A DNA stretch of 64,000 bases from Branchinecta lynchi (taxonomy: Eukaryota; Arthropoda; Branchiopoda; Anostraca; Branchinectidae): NCBI GenBank assembly GCA_023053575.1, contig JAKZAP010000016.1, positions 20,726,030-20,790,029 on the forward strand, given 5' to 3'. The position numbers and the translations under genes are program-made. Under the pieces are notes generated by a model that saw nothing but the letters and a program-made list of their open reading frames with translations, did not search any database and was not told the origin of the DNA. Shown here one piece after another: positions 49,001 through 61,000 of the stretch (position 1 is its first letter; every line of letters starts with the position of its first letter).

Positions 49001-52000
49001 TTAAGAAGAGTAACAACCCCATCAGTTAGCAACAAACCTCTCATCGGTTCAAGGGATGCCTATGACATCGCAAAAGTTGTCCGTCTGTCAGCACGATAAC
49101 TCTAGCAGGGAATGAGATATTTTGATGAAACTTGGAGTGAGGATTATTTGGGTCAAGGAAAAGGTGGAGCTCGTACATGGACTCTGTAGCCCTATATTTA
49201 GGGGTGGGGGAGGGGGTTCAAATTAAGGGGCAAACAAAATATTTACAAACAGCTAATGTGATAGTCGATTACCGGGTAAGAAGACATGCTGAACACGATG
49301 ATAGAAACCGTTTTCTCGCCGGACAAGTAGTTCGTCCGGAATCCGGCAAAACCGGTAAGTTTGTTAAAAGCAAAAGTTTTATTTGAAGCTCATTAGATGT
49401 TCGATGTAGGTATAAGAATACACGCTGAGAACTTATGCGAAAATCATTTTCTACTCGGACAGCTAGTTCGCCCGGAATCCGGACAAAGCCGGAAAATCTG
49501 TTAAAAGCAAAAGTTTTATTTTAAGTTGATGATGACAGATTTAGGGGTAATACAAGCCGATTAATCCATATAAGACAATAATTTTTTACCCTGGCATATA
49601 GTTCATCCAGAATCCGGCTTAAACTGGAAAAAAAAAATAAGTTAAAGTTGACTAGATGTTCTTTATAAGAATAAGGATATACGCTGAATTCGTATCTGAA
49701 CTTTCTTAACTGGACAAGTAGTTCGCTTGGAATTCGGCCAAAACTGGAAATTTGGCGGAAGTAAAGCAGTAAGTTTCGATCAGTATCGTCAAAATAGATA
49801 TAGCTTATAGAGGTATATGTGAACTTGGTTGTCTCAGATGATTAGCTATTTGCTAAATTAATCTGTTTCTAAATTTCTATAGTACAAATGTTCAAGGATT
49901 CTGGCGAAGACAAGACCCAATTGTCTGGATCAAACAATAAATTTGTGGGATCCCATCGAAACCTTTGGTCTTGTTCTTTAACCTATTACTTCAGTGACAT
50001 ACCTGTTCGAGAATTATTATTTTTTTTTTTAATTCAAAATGATAAAAGCATTCAATCCGCAGTAATCTTTCAGCTCCCCATTTCATATCGCTTAGCTCCT
50101 ACAAAGTACAAAGTTGACAGACCGGCACTCAAGAAGAGGTATCTTAAAGGACCACTCTTGCTTATTCAGCGTTTTAGCGTATCCCATTGCTTTGTTTTTT
50201 ACCTGCGACTTTTTTTAGCGCCTGTTCCGGCTAGCCGAGTTTTGCTAGGTACGCAACGCAAGGTCCGCCGACAACTCTTTCACGCACAGGGACATGATAA
50301 GCGTCAAAGTATTGTTTTTCATTTTTGAAGAAATGGTAGGCCATAAGTTCTGTCATTGGGTTTTGGTTCTCTTTTACTTGGTTCTCCCACTTTTTAACCC
50401 ACGGTGCATTCAGTTTTCAAATATTTTGCGTCGAGCCACCGCGTTGGAGAGCAGGAAGGCTGGAAAGAGTCGACAAGCGCTAACAAGAAAATCGGTATTC
50501 CACGTGGAAAGTAATGGCTTTCCGAGCTATTTCATCATGGAGAGGTCATATCGATTAAGAGTTGTGCTTTAAGTTTATAATTGAGTTAATTATTGTTTAA
50601 TTACTTTAGAAGGGAAAGAGAAACAGTTCGAGATCCGCCTCTGCGACATCGAAACCCCTGGGTTCCGAAAGTACCACGAAAGACTCCAAAGTTTCATCAT
50701 GTTTTTCATCGATGGTGCCAGCTTCATTGATGCAGACGACGAAAAATGGCGATTTTTTCTTTGGTAAGTATCCTATAAGCCGCTCGCAGAGAATCGACAA
50801 CTCTCTACAGAAGTGCCTGTTAAAATCTTACATTGCGGAAGTGTGACTTTTTTTATTCATTTACTCCATGTTTTACAATATGTATGTATGTAGCCTATTT
50901 ACAGGCTTACTGGCCCTGAACATACATTCAGGGGTGCCACATCAAAAACATTTAGAGAGTGACTTTTGGCCCAAAGCAGAAAGTTAAATTTTATATTCAT
51001 GCAGAAAAAAGTGAAATGGTCCTTTGTGTTCGGAATCGCCTCTGCAAAAATGACACATCTTAATTTATTTTTATATAAAAGAAAAAACTTGAAATAGTCA
51101 TTTCTAGTCGGAATCACTGCTGCAAAAATGACACATTTGGACGTTTTATGAAATAGAGTGACAATTTTCACTCGCACACATTCACACAAAATACCTTCTC
51201 GTACTCCCCCCATATGAGTCTAACTCAGCCTTCTCGAAGAAGTACCACATCATCGATGCTTCTGCTAAAGGCGTATTCTCGCCGTTCCCCGAGGACTCCT
51301 CGGGGAATCGAAGGGAACGGCGAGAATAGAGGGAGTCACTCCACGCGGACTCCGCGTACAGAAACAGCGAGAACACGGGGAATGCTTCCAAAATCGATTT
51401 TGTTCGAATAAGAAATATCCAGTTGACGAAATTAGTCTGGATCCACTTTATTTTTGGTTTTGTTTATTCTGATTATTTTTAATTAATTTTACATTGCACC
51501 AATACCAGCAAAAATTGATTCCTCTCCGAATCTGAAAGGGAGTCCTTTTTGATGACGGGGATGATAATCGGAGCATTCCCCGTCCGCGGGGACTCGCGAG
51601 AATACGGGGAGTGAGTCCCCGGGACAAACAAAAACGCGGGGACTCCTCAAGTGGAGTCCTCGGGGAACGGCGAGAATACGCCTTAAGTGCGAAACCATAG
51701 AGTGTCGTGCTAGATCCCCGGGCTTTTAAAAACACAAACGAATCGCCGTTGACTCGTCTAACTTATCTATAAGTCTTATAAAGCTTATGTAGTGTTTCGT
51801 TTTCTTTGTGTGTAATTCATTTTTCTTTCTTTCTATTACTCAATAAATTAGTAATATTATTATTATCGTGCGACATGTGGCAACCCTGAATACACTGGGA
51901 AAATGACGAGTCTTTCCTTGCTAAGTATCCCGTAAGTTGCTCATACAGAATGAACAACTCTGTAAGGAAGTGCTTGTTGAAATCCTACTCATTGCGTAGG

Positions 52001-55000
52001 TGTTCTACAATATGTATGTATATATGCATTCCAAAGCGGACTGGCTATAATAGAACGAAAATATATTAAAGGACCCCTCGCACTGTTTACTATTCAACTT
52101 ACAGTATTTTAAAATATTTGAATATTTTAAACTAGGCTGTGCTTTCAACAAATAACCCCTGGTTTTGGCTGGTTTAAGCCTTTCCGAGACCCGTTGACTT
52201 ACAGCGAAACAGGGGAACAAATTTACATAATCGGTTTTTCTGATGGAAAAACTTACTCATAGAAAACCGTCGACAGCGTGATACACATCGAAGGTAGCAA
52301 AATATGATATCAGTGTAAGCGAGTGAGAAAATCAGCGTGGTTTTGTTAGAAGGGTGTATCGTACGAAATTGGGGTCTCCGGGCTTACCCGATGAAAAATG
52401 TATCTCAAAATAGTAGGTACTATGAAGCAGCACGAAAAAGTTGCAGGCAGTACTAAGGATGCTACTACATGCTTCTACTTCAAGGCTACCGTGTTACTGC
52501 ATACTAATATATGCTACTATTAGCAAGACTGGATGCTACTATGGCAAGACAGGATGCTACTGGATACTACTACATAAGATTGGACCAGTCTGAGGCACAT
52601 TAAATGATAGTATTCTTTGCTATTACATAGTATTACATGCAACGTTTTCGTACTACTACCATACTACTACGCAGGCTACAAATTTTTCATCGGGTAGAAA
52701 TGTGTGGAGTGATTATGGAAGTAGGTTGCGTTAGTATTATAGGTTAGACAGGTACTTTAAGTATTACAGTGTTATAACTTCAACCACCTATAGGTGTGCC
52801 TCCGGATAGAACAGGGACGATCCTTCCTAAAGTCTCATTTTGCAGAAGGATTTGAGTTTTACTGACCGATCTAGGTCTCTATATCCCCAGCTCAGTGTAA
52901 GCGAGCATAGAAAATACTATTTTTCTCATAAATAAATAAAGTGTGGGCTAGTAAGTTGAGTAGGATGAAAAGTAAATCATCCTACAAAAAAGTAGTAAAG
53001 TAAAAGTAAATAAAATAGATACAAAAAAAAAACTAAATCGCAATCAGTTTACATGACGGCGTAACCACTTAGTGCTTCCTGGCCGACGATTGAAATTAAG
53101 TGTCTTTTTGTGTATGTTTATGTGTTTTATTTATTTTCTTCATTTACTCCGCTTTCTGAAAACGGCGGGTTATAAATAAATTACTTATTACTTACTTATT
53201 AGTACACGCAGACAGTGGAGAAACTAGCCCATTTTCGTGGGGGGGGGGGGGGGCAAGCCCAGATTTTACCAACAAGGTTTAATGATTTACCGACAAAAAG
53301 CGCAGTTGCCGCTGCGAGGCAACGGCGCACGCTCCCAGTGAATTCATCTTTATACAACCGTTGTAATAATAAGTTGTAACATATTGAGATGGTTTTCTAA
53401 TTAAAATTAATGAATTCGCCGTTAACTTCCTGGCATCAATGGTTATCACATAGAGCCAGGAACATACTCTGCAGTCAATAGTATTGCAAACCAGAAAAGT
53501 AGTGATAGATACTGCAACAGATTACTTAACTGCCTGAAGATTTACGCGGCTGTCTTTATCGCTTGTAAACTAAGCGGCTTTTGGGGGGTTCAAAAGGTTA
53601 GCACACACGAGTTCATAAAGTTTGTCTGTCCGTCTGTTACCATGATAACTCTCGAAAGGGTTGAATATGAGGAAGCTTTGGATCAAAGTACAGGTGAAGT
53701 GAACGCGCAATCCAGTTTAAGGAAACTTGATGGCTGGTGGGAGAAGATGTCCTAAAATTGCTGCTTCTGTGTCTGAACGAAATCCAACAACTGAGTGGAA
53801 GGTATGGGTCAGAGTAACTTTACGAAACGCCTCAAAAATTAAACAGGTGCATGGGCCGCAGAAAGTGCTTGGATTCGACTGAAACTTCCCAAGATGTTTT
53901 GTTTATCCGTGTCCGAGAACAGTGTTGCAAAGACGTCTAAGAAATATTGCAATACGAGTAGGGGCTGAACGGATAGAGTGATCGGTATAGAACTTGAAAG
54001 GTACACAACTCATGGGACCTAGACATGTAATTTGAGGCCCAAACCGGATCTGACGTCCGTTGGATGAAGGTGGGGTGCTGGGGGGTACAGGACCGGTAGG
54101 TCCACTGGAAATTTTTCCGAAATGGTCCGTTCGAGTGATGCTTGATGCATTGTAGACGCGGATGCAAAATATATGCCATTGTCCATTTATGTGTCCGAAC
54201 CTCTTCTTGCCATTATGGTAGTGCTGTGCGGGGATTAGGGTGGGTCCTGGACATTTTCTTAAACGCTTAGAGACCAAATCGGTTGAACAAAATTGAGGTA
54301 AACTTCGCAATACTGTGCCCATGTGGCCCAGTTGTTATTCAGATATCCTGGCCTGATCCAACCTCGGTGGGCTGAGTTGGTTGTGGTCTCACTGACGGGA
54401 ATTTGAAACTGGTAAGTCACTGAATAAAGTGGACCACTTCCCGGATTGATGAACAGCCAGATTAACCCAAAAGGGCAGTTTATGGGTGGGAACAGAGAAA
54501 TCACTCAAGAACAGTTTGAGGAAAGAGGTTTGCCGGTGTGGTTGGTTTACCGTCAAGGAACAGAAAGGAATGAAGAAGTGTTTGGTTAGTGCATTTTTGG
54601 GTTTACCGACAAGAATATCCCAGTAACCACATCAAAAAGTCTCGCACAGACGAGTAGTTCACAAATACTGAATTTAACGACAAGATTTGTATCCATTCCC
54701 GATGTAAACAGACCGAAAAAGAGACTTCGCATTTTACCGACAAGACTTTTCCCAGTCACTGTACATAAAAATGAAACACAACAGATATCAGGGTCTCTAT
54801 TATCGGCATGATTTACCGACAAGGATTTTTTCGGTATCATATCCACACCGACAAAAAATTCTGATTTCGAGACAAGAAGCTTCCTGATTACCGACAGAAG
54901 TATCAAAAACGGTATTAGGAAAGTGTTTTATCTGAGCTCTGCCGGTACTGAAAACGGAATCCGCTCAACGACGCTGCCCCCTAGTTTCGCCACTGCACGC

Positions 55001-58000
55001 AGACGAGCAATTAAAAAAGGACGCTGATTATAATTTATCTTGTATGACTTGTATGTAATTTGTGGCAAGGCGAAATTAGTGACATGTTTTTGACAAAATT
55101 ACCAAGTTTATTTTCTAGATTGTCGTCATTGAACCTTGTATTTAACTAACTAGTTTTTTGGACTAAGACTGTACTAAGAGCATTTAAGAAAATCCCTATA
55201 TGTAAGATATTTAATTTTAGTTTCGAGAAATACCAGAAAAACGACAAGACAGACTACGCCATCTGTGGTTACTCGACCGTCTACGAGTATTACGCATATC
55301 CGGACCAGATTCGACCCAGGATCAGCCAGATGCTTGTCCTACCTCCTTTCCAGGGTTGTGGCCTAGGGTCGAAGATGGTGAACTGTATATATGCCCACTT
55401 CGTCCCGAACCCCTCAGTTAGAGATATAGCAGGTAATGTAGCATCCCGTGGCTTTCCGGCTCTTCCGAATTCCGGCCCTACGATCGATATATTTGAAAAT
55501 GATGCAGAACAGAAAAAAAAACATTATTATTGCAGGTTTGTTTCTTCCACAAACAGCCTGACGAAGACCTTTGCCAAGAATGGCCGAAATATCGTTGAGG
55601 AACAACGTAGCTGACTTTTCCGTTTTGGTCATTTTGTAATATTGATTCCCAGTCGCCTTGAGCTGAAGGAATGTCTACGGACGATCGGTCCGAAACAAAA
55701 TCGAAGCTGATCCGTAAACCAATTTGTTTCCCCAGCATTGTTCCTAGCTCGGTAGGATATAGCAGTCTGAAGTTTCGCCGGCCGGAAAAGTAAAAAGATA
55801 GCGCTTCCTCATGTCGGTCTTTGTGAGAGATCATAAGAAATGTCTTCTATCCCCATACCTGCCGTCGGTTAAGCGAGAACAGAGCAGGGTTTCCGGTGGT
55901 CACCGGATTCTTCAGAACAATGTCAACAATGATCAGTTGGGAAACCGGACGAAGCCAAGTTAATTTGTTTCTTTCATGGTGATGATACTGATGAACAACT
56001 TTAGCACAGTGCAGTACTTCGAGTGTAAAAAAAAAAAAAAAAATCAAGTCACGCTCTATTTGTTCCTGATTCAATTACGTATACCATAAATAGTTCAGCA
56101 CTTGACAGCGTAATTTACTGGCCTAGAAGAAGAAGAAGAAACTTGTGTAGGCGTGATATAGCTCAAAAGCTACCCTTTTAATTGTAAAAGAGCAGATACA
56201 TGTTTGTTATTATTTTTTTTCACAAAGTCTGAAACCCATCCAACCAGCAACCGCAACCCTTCAAGCCCCGCAAACCCATTGTGTTTTATAATGTATAAAA
56301 TCAAGGAGTTTGATTTATTGCAGTTATTACAATAATAATAGATTTATGCATCATGCACAAACGTACAAAAAGACGGAGTAATTGAATAAAGAAGAAGAAA
56401 AAGAACAAAGAAAGAAATTAAAAAAAGAACATTACTGTCGACAATAATAATGGAAAGAACGCAAGAAAATTAAAAAGAAAACAATCACACTGATAGAATT
56501 TATATTGAGTAAAGCATCTGCTGAGCTACATTAAGGCTGCTGTTAAAGCGCTCTCGCCTTTCCCGAATAAACAGATATAGGCCGTGCCACTCCGTACTTT
56601 GAAGACAACCTACTATTACTTGTACAAGGTGGAACCCTCAGCAGATACTTCACATATTTGTAAAAAGATTTACGAACGTCAGTCACATCTGGGCAGGAAA
56701 ACAGCTTCCAAAAAGGTCCCAAAGCAATAACATGCGGAACTACAAAGGAATTATACATACATTGAGATGACTTTTTCAGATACCAGGAGCAGTTACCACG
56801 GTCGGACCGTGGTATCTGAATATCAGATACCGCGATAACTGCGAAACTGCGATAACTGCAAAAACGACTTTAGAGTTTAGACCGTGATATCAGATACCAT
56901 GGTATCTGTGAAAACGCAACTTTATTGCCACTCAGCTACTGGCTTCACTGGATTTCCCTCTGACACGAGCAGTAATATCGAACTGTTTCTAGTTGAAGAC
57001 CCGTCCGACAACTTCGTCCGATTACGAGACTTTGTTGACTGCTCCAACTGTATGAAACTGGCGAGTTATTCAAAGGAAAATCTGCGGAAAGGATTCAGCG
57101 AGGAGATGGCAACTGAGGCACGGAGCAAGTTCAAAATGAACAAGGTAAAAAAAAATTACGAGTTTGCATTTCGTTTAATATACTTCCTTTCCGTTTATTT
57201 GCCCTTTTCTGCTAGAGTTGATATATGGTCCGATGTGTGGGTAAAGGAATGAATTTAAAAAAAACCAGTTTATTTCTAAGCATCAACACAAGTCGTTCCG
57301 GTTAATTGGTGAATGTCGGAATTAAAAGACCTGAGTAATATTTTGGGAAACGGTGTGGGGGGAGAATGGTTTAAACAATATTTGGAAGCAAAAGTTGCGA
57401 GAATACAAGAAATTTGTGAAGATTCACAAAGGAATGCTTACAAAGGAGTCACAAGGAAAGCTTTTCGAAAGAGACGATGAGTGTATAGTTTTGTTTCAGT
57501 ATGCTTATATTTAAATACGACTGATTACATTATAACTGTCTGCACCCATGGCATACGAACGGAAACCGATACAAAATGTATCTCAAAACAGCAGGATGAA
57601 GTTGTACGAAAAAGTAGGATGCAGTACGGACCGATGCTACGACATGCTTCTACGTCAAGACTGCCGTGTTACTGCATTCTACTGCTTACTACTATCAGCA
57701 AGACAGGATACTACTGCTTAAGATTAGCCCAATCCGAGGCACACTAAATTATAGTATACCCCAATCCCACTCTGTAACAACCTAGGAACAATGCTTACCC
57801 CCTAGCTCAGCAGCTTTTTCAGCAGTTTCCTCTCTGCGATATTTCAAAGCGTAATATTTTGGGCCAGTATATGCTCAATTTACTAACTTGGACAAAGATA
57901 AAAGTGATGTTTCTTATAACACTTAGTAGATCTTTATTTTATGCATAAATTAGCTTGTCTAACTCAGATTTGAATAGGCTATTTGTTTTTGAATGATTTT

Positions 58001-61000
58001 TGCAGCTATGTTATTTTTTATAAACTTATTGCATATTCTGGTACATTTTATAAGGCAAGTTAAACAAGCTTCACAACACTATTCCACAAGGTTAAACTTT
58101 TAATAGGCACTTAAAACATTGAACTTCTGATGACACACTAGAACAATCAGGTAAACTGCATCTGCGGCTTGACTTATCGGTGACATCTCAAATATATCCT
58201 TTTCTATCAAGCATTGCAGGGAGTTTTTGAATTTCCTGCCACGATATCCCAGCTCTTAAGATCTGGATCGCCGAAATGCCAGAGGTGTAAAGATAACAAG
58301 AAAACGGCCGATTTTCGTAGCGCCTTCTAAAGGAAGTCGGAAATGTTTATTTGTGAAGCATCTAATACAAAATAAAGCATTAGAAGTGTCCATTGGGCTT
58401 TAACAAATTTCTCCTTTAGCCTATATACCAAGTGTGAAAAAAAAGGTCGTATAATTACGAATAATTTTAATTTGACGAGTTAGAAAGCTGTCCCTAGCAA
58501 CGTTCTACTCACCGCCTTCGTATTGGTCGTTCAAAGAAATTCTGATCAGAATATTCTTTTATTCTCTTTTTATTTCGTCTTTTCTCGTTTTCTCTTCGAC
58601 GTTTCATTGCATCCACCCAGCTCGAATGGGAAGATGTTTGTGTAGCGCGAAGGGCAAAATAACACTACGGAATAGCCAATACCTATGCTTTCTATGCTTT
58701 GCAACGGGACATACTCATAGCGCCATCCACTACGGTTGCAGGATTCAAAGCGAGACAAACTTCCGGGTTCAGAAATTTCTAGAAAAGCAAAGGCACACAG
58801 CAAGGAAACAATCTAGGCTGTATCATTGCTATGTTGAGAATATGAAGTTGTCGGAGCCAGCGCTGGTGAAAGACTGATTGAGTTTCAGTAGGGACGTTCT
58901 ATACCGCTAGTGGTGCCAGTGCCCATGCTATTCAAGTGTATGTCAATCTTGTCAAGTCTTAAGTAAGCAATTTATTTATAACCCGCCATTTCGAACAAGA
59001 CCAAAGGTTTCGATGGGATCCCACAAATTTATTATCTCATCCAGATAATTGGGTCCTGTCTTCTCCAGACTCCTTATGCATTTTTACTACAAAAATTCAG
59101 AAACAGATTAAGGCCAAGTAGCTAATCATCTGATTAAATCAAGTTCATATATGGATTCAGCATGCAAGTCATATTTGTTTTGACGAAACTGATCGAAACT
59201 TTCCTGCCTTAGCCAAATTTCCGGTTTTTGCCGAACTCGGGAACTACTTATCCGACAAAATAACATAGCTCAAAGAAGAATTATTGAACATCTAATCAAC
59301 TTCAAATAAAGCTTTACTCATGATAACTTTTCCGGTTTCAGTCGGATTCCGGGCTAACTATGCGTCCGGGTAAATAAAAACCATTGTCATAGACGGATTC
59401 AGCATCTCTTCTTACCCCTAAATCGGAATTTAATCAACTATTAATAAGACTTCTGCTTTTAACAAATTTTTCGGATTTGGCCGGATACCGGGCGAACTAC
59501 TTGTCCGGCGAGAAAATGGTTTTAATATTCATGTTCAGCATGTCTTTCTACCCTTAAATCGAACATCTAATCAACTTCAAATAAAACTTTTGCTTTTAAC
59601 AGATTTTCCGGTTTCGGCCGGATTCCGGGCGAACTACTTGTCCGGCAAGAAAATGATTTTCATAATTGTGTTCATCATGTCTTTTTACCCCTAAACCAAA
59701 CATCTAATCAACTTCAAATAAAACTTTTACTTTTAACAAACTTTCCCGGTTTTGGCCGGATTCCGGGCTAACTACTTGACCGGCGAGAAAATGGTTTTCA
59801 CCATCGTGTTCAGCATGTCTTCTTACCTCATAATCGACTATCACATTAGCTGTTTAAAAATATTTTGCTTGACCCTTAATTTAAACCTCCTCCCCCACCC
59901 CTAAACATAGGGCTACAGAGCCCATCTACGAACTCGACCTTACTCTTGACCCAAAAGAATCCTCACACCAAGTTTCATCAAAATATCTCATTCCCTTCGA
60001 GAGTTATCGTGCACAGACGGATGGTCGGACGGGCAACTTTTGCGATGTCATATGTATCCCTCCACTTACGTTTTGGGATCACAAAAAGCGGAGTAAATAA
60101 AAGAAAATAAATAAAACACAGAAAAAGACACTAATTTTCAATCTTTTGTGGAGAAGGTCATGCGTTAGTTGTGCTCTGTTATCAACGATTTTTGGTAGCG
60201 ACGAAAACATCCAAAAGGGTAACACTTTCTCTGTCAGTGTATAGTTATGACATCATTTCGACAAGTGGAGCAGGTGCTTTGCATATTTAAAATAAAATGA
60301 TCTCATCTTTTTAATCTCATATTTTGTTAGTGTTATTTTGCTCGGGTGTAGCGGCTCGTACCGGAGACGACTGGCCACTCTTCTTCTTCAACTAAGGTCT
60401 AACGTAAGGGCCGTTTCTTCTATTTTGTAGAAATGTGTTATAAAACTTTCATTAATTCCAACAATGTTTACAACGGATACGTCAGCTACGATTCTTCGTC
60501 AAACAAACCTGTAATTCAGGTTTGTTTCCTTCCCCGAAGTTGAACCGGAGGATTGACAGCCTGACGAGGACCCTTGCCAAGAAGGGCCGAAATATTGCTG
60601 ACGAAGAATCGTAGCTGACGTATCCGTTGTAAACATTGTTTGAATAAATGTTTCAAAGTCAGCTTGGGCTCAAAGAATATTTAACTTTCATTAATTTATT
60701 CCTCCAGCGCCAGGCCAAACGAGTTTACGAGATCCTGCGTCTAAGAGCGACAAATGTCCACAATGACGAAGAATACAAGAAGTACCGACTCGAAGTCAAG
60801 TCGAGGCTGAACATGCCTTTCCAGGTAAGACTAGTACTGTTTGTTTTATACTTTTCCTTCTTTACTTTCCTCTCCTTTCTCATTTTTTTTTTTTTACTTC
60901 GACTTTCACTTCCTTCTCTTCCACTCCCAACTCTCAGCCATTGAGCCAACGACTAAAGTAGTGTTATATCCCCGGTGACGGTATTAGATCAACTAATGGG

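Noticed and set aside
58626..58877. 83-codon + strand ORF with several Cys and His
   Set aside because: No family resemblance and no splice or promoter support; likely chance in intronic sequence.
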